Source: Eulemur rufifrons (lineage: Eukaryota > Chordata > Mammalia > Primates > Lemuridae). From it: 64,000 bases of DNA. The translations under genes were made by a program, and so were the position numbers. The DNA lies in the NCBI RefSeq assembly GCF_041146395.1, contig NC_090999.1:72297001-72361000 (forward strand), read 5' to 3'. Of the stretch, positions 25,656-38,029 are shown in pieces. The notes under the pieces are model-generated. The model did not search any database and was not told the origin of the DNA. It saw only the letters and a list, made by a program, of their open reading frames with translations. Positions within the stretch are counted from its first letter, which is position 1. Each line of letters starts with the position of its first letter.

Positions 25656-26195
25656 AATATGAAACTATTGTTTTTAACTTGCACCGTTCACTTAATAATT
25701 TATCATGAATATTTCCCATATTATTTCATATCATTGTACAAGAAATAATGTATACATTATGAGGACATACTGTATCTAACAAGATATACTGTTAGACTCT
25801 TTGATTCTGTAAAATTAAATTGAAAAAAAAAACTAAAAAAAAAAAAAGAAAATTGAGAATAATTTTTAACAACTTAAAAAAAATAATAATAATTTATATT
25901 AATATCCCTAGGGTATCAAACCTATTTCTCATATCCTCTCCTCTAATCAATTTTATGACTTTAAAGTTTTTTTCCAATCTAATGGTTGCTGTTTTAATTT
26001 GCATTTTCTTAATTTCTAGTGAGGCTGAGCATCTTTTCTTGTGTCTATTTGCCATTCATCTTCTGTAGATTGTCTATTCTTTTCCTTTAATTGTTTTTGT
26101 ATTAAGTTTATCTTTTTTAAGTTTTTTACTTGTAGGTTTATGTGGTTTGCTTTTTCACACTTTTTGTATTAATAAAATTATTTGATAAACAGAAA
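25656..26195 (-). mobile_element. Old L1 fragment(s), antisense
   Basis: The strand-reversed pattern 'ttaatttgcattttctta', 'agtgaggctgagcatctttt' and 'gtctatttgccattcatctt' (25990-26060) is the complement of the L1 ORF2 C-terminal region. Upstream, 'cacttaataatttatcatga ... tttcccatatta' resembles old L1 3' sequence, also in reverse. A-rich interruptions at 25822-25880 and 26191 suggest two pieces. Together with the young L1 it replaces about 400 bp of the host L1 endonuclease region. Confidence 0.6.
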
Positions 26196-27859
26196 AAAAA
26201 AAAGAAAATCAACAAAGAAACATTGCACTTATCAGCACTCTAGACCAAAGGAATCTAATAAATATTTATAGAACATTTCATCCAACAGATGCAGAATACA
26301 CATTCTTTTCCCCAGCTCATGGATCATTCTCAAGGATAGACAATATTTTAGGCCACAAAAAAAGTCTTAATAAATTAAAAAAATAGAAATCATAACTGGT
26401 ATTATCCTGGACCACAAATGGAATAAAACTAGAAATCAATAACAAGAGGAACATTGGAAAATACAAAAACACATTGAAATTAAACAATATGCTCCTAAAT
26501 GACCAGTGAGGCAATAAGGAGATTAAGAAGGAAATTTAAAAATTTCTCAAAACAAATGAAAATGAAACCACATTTTGAAACCTATGGGATAAAGAAAAAA
26601 AAAAAGCAGTAATAAGAGGAAAGTTTCTAGCAATAAGTGCCTACATCAAAAAAGTAGCAAAGCTGCAGATAAAAAAAACCTGACAATGCATCTCAAAGAA
26701 CTAGAAAACAAGAGCAAATCACACCCAAAATTAGTAGAAGAAATAATAAAGAGCAGACACACACAAAAATGAAATTAAAAAGAAACAAAATAACCCCAAA
26801 AAAGGATCAACAAAATGAAAACTTGTTTTGTTTTTTTTTGAAAGATAAACAATATTGACACACCTTTAGCCAGACTAAGAAAAAAAGAGATAAGACTCAA
26901 ATAAATAAAATCAGAGATGAAAAAAGAGATATCACAAATGACACTACAGAAATCCAAAGGATTATTAGAGACTACTATGAGCAAATATATACCAATAAAT
27001 TGAAAAATTTAGAAGAAATGGATAAATTCTCAGACATATACAACCTACCTACATTACACCAGTAATAAATCCAAAATCTGAATAAACTGATAAGTAACAA
27101 GGTAGAATCAGTAATACAAAGTCTCCCATCAAAGAAAAGGCCAGGATCCAATGGCTTCATTGCTGAATTCTATCAAGTATTCAAAGAAAAACTAAAACAA
27201 ATTCTACTTGAACTAATCCAAAAAATTGAGGAGGAGGGAAAACTCCCAAAATTCTTTCATAGCCCTGCATTACTCTGATACCAAAACCAGACAAAGACAT
27301 TAAAAACAAGGAAAACTTTAGGTGAATATTGCTGATGAATATAGATGCAAAAAATCTCAATAAAATACTAGAAAACTGAATTCAACAACATATTAAAAAG
27401 ATTATTCATCATGATCAAGTGGGATTCATCCCAGGGATGCAAGAATGGTTCAACATACACAAATCAATCAATGTGATACATCATATCAATAGAACAAAGG
27501 ACAAAAACTATATGATGACTTCAATTGATGCTGAAAAAGCATTCAACAAAAATCAACATCCTTTCATGGTAGAAACTCTCAAAAAACTGAATATAGAAGG
27601 AACTTACCTCAACATAATAAAAGCCATATATAACAGACAAAGAGCTCAGATCATACTGAATGGGGAAAAACTGAAAGCCTTTCCTCTAAGATCTGGAACA
27701 AGACGAGGATGCCTATTTTTACCACTATTATTCAGCATAATACTGGATGTTCTAGCTAGAGAAATCAGACAAGAGAAAATAATAAAATTCACCCAAATAG
27801 GAAAGGAAAAAGTCAAATATCCTTGTATGCAGATGATATGATCCTGTCTATAGAAACCT

Positions 27860-27926
27860 AAAGACTCCACATACACATGCTCATGTGCTCGCACATGTGT
27901 GCACACACACACGCACACACAATCAG
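27860..27926. repeat. (CA)n-rich compound microsatellite
   Basis: Alternating CA/TG repeats replace the segment that should follow the YADD box in ORF2, adding or replacing tens of bases there. Confidence 0.85.
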
Positions 27927-29047
27927 AACTGATAAATAATTCAGTACAGTTTCAGGATACAAAATCAACATAAGAAAATTAGTAGCATTTCTATATACCA
28001 ACAGTCAACAATCTGACAAAAAAACTAAAAAAGTAATCCCATTTACAATTGCTACAAATAAAATAGGAATAAACTTAATCAAATAAGTTAAAGATCTCTA
28101 TATTGAAAACTATAAAACATCAATGAAAGAAATTGAAAAGGACACACAACATAGAAAGATATTCCATCAGAAGTATCAATATTGATAAATGACCATACTA
28201 CCCAAAGCAATATACACATTCAGTGCAATCTCCATCAAAATATCAACGACATCTTTCATAGAAATAGAAAAAACAGTCCTAAAATTTATGGGGAACCACA
28301 AAAGACCCATAATATTCAAAGCCATCCTGAGCAAAAAGAACAAAACTGGAAGATTCACATTGCCTGACTTCAAATCATACTACAGAGCTGTAGTAAACAA
28401 AACAGCATGGTACTGGCATAAAAACAGACACATATAGACCAATGGAGCCAAATAGAGAACCCAGAAATGTATCTACATATCTATAGTGAACTTATTTTAG
28501 ACAAAGTTGCCAAGAACATACAGTTGAGAAAGGACAGTATCTTCAATAAATGGTATTGAGAAAACTGGATATCTATATGCAGAAGAATAAAACTAGATAC
28601 TTAACTCTTACCATATACAAAAATCAAACCAAAATGGATTAAAGACTTAAATCTAAGACCAGAAACAATGAAATTACTAAAATTAAACATTGGGGAAATA
28701 CTTCAGGACATTGGTCTAGGCAAGAACTTCTTGAGTAATACCTATGAAGCACAGGCAGCCAAAGCAAAATTAGACAAATGGGATCACATCATGCTAAAAA
28801 GCTTCCATACAGCAAAAGAAACAATCAACAAGGTGAAGAGACAACTTACTGAATGGGAGAAAATATTTGCAAACTATCCATCTGACAAGGTATTAACAAC
28901 CAGAATATATAAGAAGCTCCAAAGACTTAATTGGAAAAAATAAAATAATCCAATTTAAAAATGGGCAAAGGATCTGAAGAGACATTTCTCAAAAGAAGAC
29001 ATACAAATGGCCAACAGATATATGAAAAAATGCTAAACATCATTTGA

Positions 29048-29391
29048 TTTTTTTTTTTTTTTTTTTTGAGACAGCGTCTCGCTTTGTTGCCCGGACTAGA
29101 GTGAGTGCCATGGCGTCAGCCTAGCTCACAGCAACCTCAAACTCCTGGGCTTAAGCGATCTTACCGCCTCAGCCTCCCAAGAAGCTGGGACTACAGGCAT
29201 GTGCCACCATGTCCAGCTAATTTTTTCTATATATATATATATTTTAGTTGGCCAGATAATTTCTTTCTATTTTTAGTAGAGACAGGGTCTTGCTCTTGCT
29301 CAGGCTGGTCTCAAACTCCTGACCTTGAGCGATCCACCCGCCTCGGCCTCCCAGAGTGCTAGGATTACAGGTGTGAGCCACCGCACCTGGC
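29048..29391 (-). mobile_element. Lemur-type Alu SINE with exact 15-bp TSD
   Basis: The reverse complement of a full Alu, with the A-tail as a T-run of about 20 at 29048. The lemur linker contains an AT-dinucleotide run (29231-29245). The flanking duplication 'ctaaacatcatttga' is exact at 29033-29047 and 29392-29406, so this is a clean L1-mediated insertion into the older L1. Removing it rejoins the L1 ORF2 text across the site. A 85-codon frame through it is incidental. Confidence 0.96.
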
Positions 29392-30294
29392 CTAAACATC
29401 ATTTGAAATCAGGGAAATGCAGTTCAAAACTACAATGATATTTCATCTCACCCCAGTTAAAATGGCTTTTATCAAAACAACAGGCAATACAGAATGCTGG
29501 CAAAGATGTGGAGAAAGGGGAACTCTTCTACACTGTTGGTTGGAATGTAAAAATGCAATCACTATGGAGAACAGCATGGAGGTTCCTCAAAACCTAAAAA
29601 TAGAACTGCCGTGACCCAGTAATTTCACTACTAGGTATTTATCCAAAGGAGGGGAATTGTGCATATCAAAAAGATATCTGCATTCCCATGATTATTGGAG
29701 CACCATTCACAATAGCCAAGATATGGAATCAACCCTAAGAGTCCAGCAGTGGATAAATGAATAAAGAAATTGATACATATACACAATGGAATAATATATA
29801 GCCACAAAAAAGAATGAAATTCTACCATTTGTAACAACATGGATGGAAATGGAGAATGTTAAGTGAAATAATCCAAGCGATGAAAGGGGAATCTTGCATG
29901 TTCTCAGCCCTATGTGGGGACCAAACACTAAATACAATTGATCTCATGTAGATAGAGAGTAGAATGATGGTTACTAGAGGCTGGGAAGGTTAGCGAGGAG
30001 TGGGGGATAAAGTGGAGATGGTAAATGGGTTCAAAAATATAGTTAGATAGAATGAATGATAATTGATAGTACAACAAATTAACAATTAGGGTATGCATTT
30101 ATATAAATAAAGGAGTAGAATTATAATATTCCTAACACAAAGAATTGATAAATCCCTGAGGTGATGGATATTCCAATTACCCCTATTTGATTCATTCACA
30201 TTGTATGCCACATGTTTGGATACATGTGATGTTTGGATACATAAATATACAGCTATTATGTACCCACAATAATCAAAAATAAAAAAGAATTATC

Positions 30295-30512
30295 AGTTCT
30301 TTCTATAATTGTTTCTTTCAGTGATAATGTAGATAGGATTGTTTCATAGGTCTTGGTACCATAGTAAAAACCATTCAGCCGAACCATGATAGACATGTAA
30401 TATGAGGGATGAAAAAGAAACAAAATTACTTTCCATTGAATTTCACTAAAACTTTGGGGGTCATTTGTTACCACAACATAACATATCTTAATCTGATCAA
30501 TACAATGGTCAA
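30295..30512 (+). mobile_element. LTR 3' end fragment (ERVL/MaLR-like)
   Basis: 'aaccatgatagacatgtaa', 'ttcactaaaactttgggggt', 'catttgttaccacaacataa' and 'atcttaatctgatcaata' follow the 3' third of an old LTR-class repeat (consensus-like 'ccactgagattttggggttgtttgtta...cagcataacctagcc'). The only longer open frame here (117 codons, minus strand, 30256-30609) is antisense to this repeat. Exact subfamily not determined. Confidence 0.6.
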
Positions 30513-30700
30513 GACCAAGAAAAGTGGTTTCCACTCTGAAGGCTATTGGCTTGGATTTATATATTTCATATTTCCATTTTAAGAAGTTTCTGTGTTGTTT
30601 CCTCTTCATAATATTGAAACAATGTTAATACCTTTCTTTTATGCCACATGCAATTGGTATAATAATAAATGAGACAATACGTTTTAAAATGTTCCTTACA

Positions 30701-31370
30701 CAGTAGCCCCCCCGCATACATTCCAAGACCCCCAGTGGAAACCTGAAACCATTATAGTACTGAATGCAATATATACTATTTTTTTCTTATGTATGGATAG
30801 ATAACATAGAGTTAAATTTATAAGTTATGCATAATAAGAGATTAACAAGTGAGGATAAAATAAAACAATTATAACACTATAATAAGTGGTCCCTCTCTCT
30901 CTTCCTCTTTATCTCTTTCAAAATACATTATTGTATTGTACTCACAGTTCTTGTGATGATATGAGATAATAAAATGCCTGTGTGAGGTGAATGAATTAAG
31001 CACTGAGACTTAGCATTAAACTGACCATAGGTCAGAAGGACAATCACCTGCTTCAGGTGATCCTGGACCATCCAGTCATGTGGATGTTGAGAGCTGAAAG
31101 TCAGGAACAGACAATGCCAATGATTGATAGACCAGTAGTGTATATAGTGTGGCTATCTATGCTGGACAGAGCAATGATTCATGTCCTGGGCCATGCTGCA
31201 TAGGACAGAGTGGGAGGGTGTGAGATTTCATCACAATACTCTAAATGACACACAATATAGAACTTACAAATTGTTTATTTCTGGGATTTTCCATTTAATA
31301 CTTTCAGATTGTGTTTGATGCCAAGTAACTGAAACTGTGGATGGGAAACTGAGGGTAGAAGAGACTACTG
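30701..31370. mobile_element. Tigger/MER2-like DNA transposon, non-autonomous
   Basis: The termini are inverted: 'cagtagccccccc' at 30701 and '...gagactactg' ending at 31370. Inside, 'ttccaagacccccagtgga', 'taagagattaacaa', 'tgtgatgatatgagataata' and 'tttctgggattttccattta' occur in the order of MER2-type Tigger relatives. No transposase frame remains. The expected TA dinucleotide target duplication is not clean. About 670 bp. Confidence 0.82.
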
Positions 31371-34300
31371 CATTCCAAAATTCTGAATTAACATTATAAT
31401 AGCCTTATAAATAATTGTGGGTCAAGAAAACCTACTGCTTTTGTACAAGATACTACAAGATATGGCATTGATGTCACAATTATATTATTAAAGTTTTGTG
31501 TGTAGAAGACAAAGTATCCACTGAAGGAAATAACAAATCATTTTGAGAAGTGTCAGTTTAGTGGCAGAACTGAAAAGCCCCACTGGCTGCCCTGAACATC
31601 CCGGCAAGACATTGCAGAAATCATCCTGCTTGAACTGGTCAGTCTATTCACACTGAGGTGAGGCTTCCCGCTGATACATCTGATTGCTCTCTGGTAGTTG
31701 ATGCAGATGTAAAGGGGAATTGATGCAGCTTTTTGCTTGCAGTCAAAGCCTGCCTGTGGTTATTGGGCATGCCCAGCTCTGACAGCCGTTTTTAATCTTC
31801 TGTACATGATAAGAGAGAGGCAATGACAGCAATAAGGAGATAGTGGTTTCACCACAGGGATTGAACCTAAAAATCAGAAAACCCAGGACAAATATAATTC
31901 AAGTTGGTTTTAGTTCCACCATCAACCCCTATCACCATTATGAATCAGGCTGGTCCTGGCCTTCTAGCACCTTTCATGACCAATATTTTTGATGAATGAA
32001 AGGGTCTTCCTTCAGGTTGACATGTTCCACTATGAGAATTTCCACACCCCACTCTTTTTCCAGCCCTGGTCAGTATACTAACTCCTGAAGTCACATACAC
32101 ACACCCACATACACACACCCCTTTCTTTCTAAATCACTCTTTTCATTTTCAGGATGGAATTGCAAAGCAAATTATTTTAAAGACATTTCTGCTTGAGCAA
32201 TAAATATGAATCACTTACATCGTTTTCATTCATGACAGAGTTATTTAGATAATAGAGTAGAAACAACAAAGGAGCTGTTTTGGCAGACCTAAGTTGCAAT
32301 TGCCTTTATGCATAAATCTTATTGTTTCAATAAAAAAACACTTTTTAGTCCTCAAAATAATATAATACATATTTTGAATAAATATCTTTCAAATTTATTG
32401 TTATGTGCTCCATATACACATCAACCAAAATAAAAATTTTAAAAAACTTTTAACTCTTTAAAAATCGTATTTTTTATAAAATATTCCTATTTACATCAAT
32501 AATAAGTTAAATTATTGGAGCTAAAAGAAAAATGAGACAAACATGGCTTCTGATTTTACCAGAATAATAATAATAGCATATTACTGGAAAATTTCAGTGT
32601 ATCTTATTAGTAATTATAGATCTCTTCAAAATTATATCATATTTCTAATAAAGACAGGGACTCCTTACAATAACTCAGTTTCAACTACAATGCTTTGCTG
32701 AGTGTTTATTTATTGATTAAAATTTGTTGATTACTTTTAAATAAAATCAAAATATTGTTCTCAGTAATACTTAATACATTGCACAGAGAAAACCTAGTTT
32801 AAAGGATAAATGGTGCCCAGAGTTATTCTAATGTTTGTTGTATTTGAAGTAAATCCAATAGTGTATATCGCATCAAAATTTTTCCCATTTTGAAATTTAC
32901 AAGCAGTTAACCTACTTTTGTTTTTTAATTTAGAATATATTATTTCATGCATCATTTTAAATATACAGTTTCTTCTCATTAATCCTTATAAAAAACACTT
33001 ATGAGGAATATATTTTTGTTTAGATGGCTAAGATTTATAATTATATTAAAGACTTGAGTTCAATTTTTATAATTAAAGAATAAAAATAAAAAGTAATGTC
33101 TTTTTCTTCAACAATCTACCACAAGAAAAATCATAAAAATATATCAGAAAAAAATAGGTACTCAATTTCAGACTTTATAAAACTTAACTATAGTGGTATA
33201 TTAGTTGCCTATAGAGAACAACATGGTTTTCTCAGACCATTAAACAAAACTAATATTTTTATTGATTATGGAGCAGAATTGAGCAAAACACTGATTTAAT
33301 TGTCTGATAATCTTTAAGCAATCAATTTCTTCATTCAGGTGATTCTCTGTGTGTGTGCATGTGTGTGTGCGCACATGTTTAAGAGATGTAGGAACAGATT
33401 TCTGAAGAAGCTAATTGAGGAAACTGTAGGTTCTTACTAGCTTTTTTATTTATGTTTACTTGTCTTAAGGGGGCAGCAAAGGCACACAAAGCATTTGATA
33501 ATATTGCATTCATCTGCTATGCCCCAAACTAAAATTAAATGCAAGCATTTATGTGATAATAGAAGTTAAAGACAATGTGGTGATGCTTTTCATTTCAGGT
33601 CTTTATGAAAATAAAGTCTGATGTTTTAGGAGGATGGCATCTTTTTTGGCATTTATTAAAGATGCACAATTTACCCATTCATAGAAGTATCTGCTATGTG
33701 TCACAGTAGTTTAGATGGACAGGTATAAGGTGGTTGTTGCTACTGTGAACTGTGGCTGCATAAGAATGTTTTCACAAGCATAACCCATCTGCAATTGATT
33801 TCTTTAGTCATTACTAAAGCCTTAGTGATGTAATACATTAAAATAAGATGCAAATTTCATGCATGGTTTGGTAAAAGGCACAAGTTTCTATATTGATACG
33901 TTGATTTATAAATGACTTAAATACAACATGGTTGATCTAATACAATTTTATTTCTTAATACTTTTCAGATTTTGTTCAAAGTGGTATCAAACATGTTCCA
34001 CGAGTAGACAATAGAAGTTGTAAAGTAATCTACACCCTTTGAAAACCAAAATCTGTACCATTGGAAAATTATTGAATTGTCTTATTGAATCACTGAGTAG
34101 TTATTTCTACTAACCTGTAGCTCTAAAGCTTACATTATAATATATGCAAATTTAAATGACTATTGTTAATGGTTCAAATCAATTCAAATACAAAGCATAG
34201 AAATGTGTAAAATTGATGAAAATACTTCTAAGGATTTATATTTGTATAATACATTTGTATATGTATACCTGTATATATATTACAAAGTAATGAGTAAAAG

Positions 34301-34609
34301 CTTAAGTATTATACCAGTACTTAAATCAGATCATTCATTTATGGTTATAAATAGTTCTTCCAAGCCTCATGATCTGGCTTCTAAACCCTCGGTAGACTCC
34401 ACACTATGGGTGGAATCAAAGAAATAATAAAAATAAATCAAACATAAAGACTTGAGCAAATTCTGGGCTATATAGCATAAGAATACTTCCAGAAAGTGAA
34501 GTAATTCTTACCTAAAAGCATAATTAGTATTACAACATTGTATAGTAATTGAAGTTAAAGATCATTATGTTGTCTTCTAGGAAAGCTTAAAGTAGGTTAT
34601 AACTTGTGT
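31371..34609. other. No gene; AT-rich DNA with a higher-complexity patch at 31.56-32.16 kb
   Basis: The patch 31560-32160 is less AT-rich, and I recognise no repeat family in it. CA-rich runs sit at 32094-32121, and a (TG)n run near 33345-33375. No coding frame with recognisable content. Confidence 0.45.
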
Positions 34610-34870
34610 TTAATAAAGCAATAAATAAATGTCCAAGTGCTGTTTATAATAGTTCAAAATTGTAAATAATCTAAATTAATAATCATAGAGAAAAAGTTAA
34701 ATAATCTTTGGTATATCCATGTGTTAGTATATTATATACCCATTGGTTACCAGTTATTTTTCAAAAATTGGTTAAATTAAAATATAATAGGTTGAATGCA
34801 GAATAAAAGATTATGTTTAATATAATATACATTTTGGTAAAATATATTTTATATTTAACAATTCATCATC
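34610..34870 (+). mobile_element. Ancient L1/HAL1 3' fragment
   Basis: 'aaattaataatcatagagaa aaagttaaata', 'tttggtatatccatgtgtta gtatattatat' and the following 'gaatgcagaataaaagatta' follow the C-terminal/3' part of very old L1 or HAL1 elements (…ggtacatccatacaatggaatactat…). Confidence 0.55.
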
Positions 34871-35039
34871 ATTAAAAGTTTTCTTTTATTGATTATAAAA
34901 CATCTGCTCCAAGAATATATACAAATGCTTCAAAGAGCATGACTTGAGCTGAAGTTTCATGAAACTATATCAAGAAACAGACCTTAAGAAGCACTGATAC
35001 ATTTCAACTTGTCAAATACATGTTATTCATTCTTTTTGG

Positions 35040-35640
35040 CTTTCAAAAAATTTCTATTGAATACTCACAATATACTATATGCTGTTCTAGGTCATGGGGA
35101 TATAGTGCTGAGAAACATAAGCCCTTCAAGAGCCTATAATTATTGATAGAGATCAATATGCAAACATATAATTGTAACAGAGTGGGAAAAGTACCTTGAA
35201 ATAGGAATCACAGGGAGCTATAGAATCACATAAAAGAAACAAGGAAAATTACATAGAAGAACATGAGAAACAAGCTTCTCAGAAGAAGTAACCATTGAGA
35301 AAATGAGAAAGATTAGTACAAGATATACAGATAAGAAAGGAGCAGGAGGAAGAAGAGGGAACAACACTTGTGAGGGCTCCCTGACGGAGGACATGGTGGG
35401 AATGGAGAATGGAAAAACAGATGACATATCTAGATCAAACAGGATAAGGAGGGAAGGGCAAAAGTAGAAGCCACACAAGAGGGCCCTGTAAACCTCGGTA
35501 GTACTTTTGGAGTTTGTCCAAAGCCAAACTGGGGGCTATAAATATTTAACCAGTAAAATATCATGATCAGATTTGAAATTCAGATTGGTCATTATGATTA
35601 CATGATATAAAATGGATGAGAGGGAGACATGCACAAAGCA
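35040..35640 (+). repeat. Second copy of the unnamed ancient repeat
   Basis: 'atgctgttctaggtcatggg gatatagtgctgagaaacat' followed by 'agggccctgtaaacctcggt', 'aaatatcatgatcagatttg' and 'cacaaagcagggagaccca' lie in the same order as in the known old mammalian repeat. The first half parallels 7925-8475. An antisense 86-codon frame here has no meaning that I can find. Confidence 0.5.
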
Positions 35641-37419
35641 GGGAGACCCACTGCCCTGTGATGATAGTGTAGCAATTTAGGTCAAAGAAATATGGAACTC
35701 CGGATGAGGACAATGACAGTGCAGAAATTTAAAAATGAGGAGCCACACTTAAACAAGGAATAGAGACATTGAATCATCCTTGGGTGAACTGACTAAACTG
35801 AGTTTTATTACCTGCAAAGCCAGGAAGAGCTCTGGGATTTGGTGACCCGACAAAGGTCCTCTTACCTTGCTAGATGCCAGCTACACAGCCTGAAAGATGT
35901 TTCATCTTCTTTTCTTTTTAAAATCCAACACTCACTTTTTTTTAATGCTAGAGAACAGAGGTTAAGTCAGGGATTTTTCTAGCTGGTGTTACCATCACAG
36001 GATGATTCAATGAAGCCAGCTGGCCATATGAGGGCCTCTTTGGACACTTTCACCTGCTAATAACAGCGAGCTGTGGAATTCTTAGTTGAGCATATAAAAA
36101 GTGAACTTACGCAAAATGTGTGCCTGATCACTTGCACATGCTGCTGACAATTATCCCTTCTTCAGCTAGAGCTGATGAAGAGTCTTCCTCGCCTGACTGC
36201 ATACTAATGACAGCAACCTGGGATGAAGATCTTCTGGAGAAGGGCACAGATGGTATTAGAACTTCCTGAATTTCAGCTTTGAACTTTGTAAAATGTACTA
36301 ACTGATCTTAGACTAACTACTTTATAAAAACATAGGGGCCAGAGGCAATCATATATTTTAAATATTGCGATAGGTTCATTAAATTTTCTGGGCTGCATAT
36401 TAGCAGTCAGTGTGCATTTGATGCAGTGGGAGACCATTTAGTTGGAGATGAGTTGATTCATTATATTATTGCTGTGACATGAAATATTTTCCTACAAAGA
36501 TGTCTGATGCCTTTTAAATGTGAAAATGGGCTATTAAAATTCAAAGAAATATTATCTTATTTTCCTCCACATAATAGAAATTGGAATAATAGTAATAAAG
36601 AGTTCTTGATAAAGACAAAAATTAATAGATAAGTGGATCAATTTTAAAATGTATTTTGCAGTCACTATTGACAGAGTAAATGGTTTCTCATATAGCAGCA
36701 ATGTATAAGCATTGCCTCTCACTTTATACTGTACATGACTAGTAGCAAGAGTGTTACCTCACTTGTTAATCATCCAACAAAGAGAATGTGACTTAGTGAT
36801 CAATGGCAATTACATTAAAATTGCAACATATGGTAAATTGAATCTTTTTGTACAGTGGCATTTAGTTGTTTGGGACCATGTACCAAATTAATGGGAACAT
36901 CAGGTAAATTTAACATCTTAACTGTTTTAATTGGTCCTAAAGTAGGTAATTATGTTATCTATAAAGTTGGTTTGTCTTTTTTTTCATTATTTATGATGGG
37001 CAGTTGTGCACCAGGCATACACTGATCACAATGCAATTGCAACATATATGGCTGGAGCCTACTCCAGATGCAGCCTAAGACATGAAACAGGAATAAGCTG
37101 GAAGTTACTCTGAGGCACATTTTTGTATCACACTGAAAGGTGGTTTTACTGTTTTTGTTTGAGTTGCAATATACATGGAGTAAATATATAGCATTGTCTT
37201 TTAAATTCTTAAAATCTTTAAAAATTTCTAATAACTCAAGAGCAATCTAAATGGTTTTTCTTTTTGGATTCTTTAGTCTTAAAGCTAACCAGACTGCTGA
37301 GAGTCAACAATATTCCAATTTCTGTCTTGGTAAACTCAATTTTTTGCATAATGAACAGTTGCTAAAATTTTTATACTCCTCCTTGGAAGGAGAGGCAGTC
37401 TTTTCAATTGTCGCTTCAT
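35641..37419. other. No gene; unassigned DNA
   Basis: Slightly higher complexity at 36100-36260 and 37000-37090, without family assignment. The rest is AT-rich. Confidence 0.45.
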
Positions 37420-37595
37420 CAGTGGTTCTCAAGTTTGACAGCATATTTAAATTACCTGTAGATACAGAAAAAAGTTACAACTTCCAGGTCCTACTCCTAA
37501 TGATTCAAATTTCATTGGTCTGGGTGCGGGCCAGAACAGAGGTATTTTTACGGTTTTTCCAGGTGATTCCAATGCACAGCAAGAGCTTGTAACCA
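37420..37595 (+). mobile_element. MER5/Charlie-like hAT fragment
   Basis: Starts with the hAT terminal 'cagtggttctcaa'. It continues with 'aaattacctgtagatacag', 'aggtcctactcctaatgatt caaatttcattggtctgggt gcgg' and 'ccaggtgattccaatgcaca', as in MER5-type non-autonomous elements. The distal inverted terminus is not recognisable. A 113-codon frame (37251-37592) runs through it and is incidental. Confidence 0.8.
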
Positions 37596-38029
37596 TAACA
37601 CTAAATGTGGGTCCCACTACAACAGGAAAAGCTGAAAATTAAATTTATATGGTCTTTTATGACCATATTTACAGTAAACTATGGATTTAATAGATAGGAA
37701 TAAAGAAAAATGTAGGGCCTGCTGACATTTGGAAACACAAATCCAAATTAAGCAAGATGAGCAGTTAGCAAGATACTGTTGAATAAGATCAGTATTTAAA
37801 ATCTTATAAATATGAAGTTTTTCATAAAGTTTCAATTTTGCAACTTAAAAACAAAATAAAATAAAACAATGGCATTTGGATCACTAAAGAGTCTACTACA
37901 GCAAGCAAGTGAATAGAAATCATTTCCATTCCAGTTCTTGGTGTTTTACATTCTCAGATGCCTAAGAGAAAAGTTGTCTGTTTGAAATTGATAAATAATA
38001 CTGACATCTCTCAGTACTTTCTATGGTAG

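Larger units (their letters stand above)
27419..29840 (+). pseudogene. L1 ORF2 reverse transcriptase and C-terminus, decayed
   Basis: The longest intact piece (27419-27841, 140 codons) carries the GFIPGMQ segment, reverse transcriptase motif A as SIDAEKAF (catalytic Asp kept, next Asp now Asn) and motif B as SGTRRGC. The YADD catalytic box (27826-27837) is present but in a different frame, so a frameshift lies just upstream. At 29417-29614 the C-terminal cysteine segment C-x3-C-x7-H-x4-C is intact. The protein once nicked, primed and copied L1 RNA; this copy cannot. Confidence 0.88.
26196..30290 (+). mobile_element. Old L1 (L1MA-like), 3' part
   Basis: The element begun at 22412 resumes here at 'gaaaatcaacaaagaaacat' of the endonuclease domain. 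It runs through the reverse transcriptase and C-terminal regions to a 3'UTR ('ggtgatggatattccaatta', 'tattatgtacccacaataat', A-rich end). Without the insertions it would be about 5.7 kb, which is near full length. An Alu splits ORF2 at 29048-29391. Frameshifts and stops are frequent. Confidence 0.88.

Noticed and set aside
30256..30609. 117-codon antisense open frame that reads protein-like
   Set aside because: It is antisense to a recognisable LTR 3' end (30295-30512) and the adjoining L1 tail; no domain, no start context.
33800..33830. Small palindrome CTTTAGT-CATT-ACTAAAG
   Set aside because: Seven-base stems are expected by chance many times in 64 kb of AT-rich DNA.
37251..37592. 113-codon sense frame
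   Set aside because: Runs from unique DNA into a MER5-like hAT fragment; no domain.
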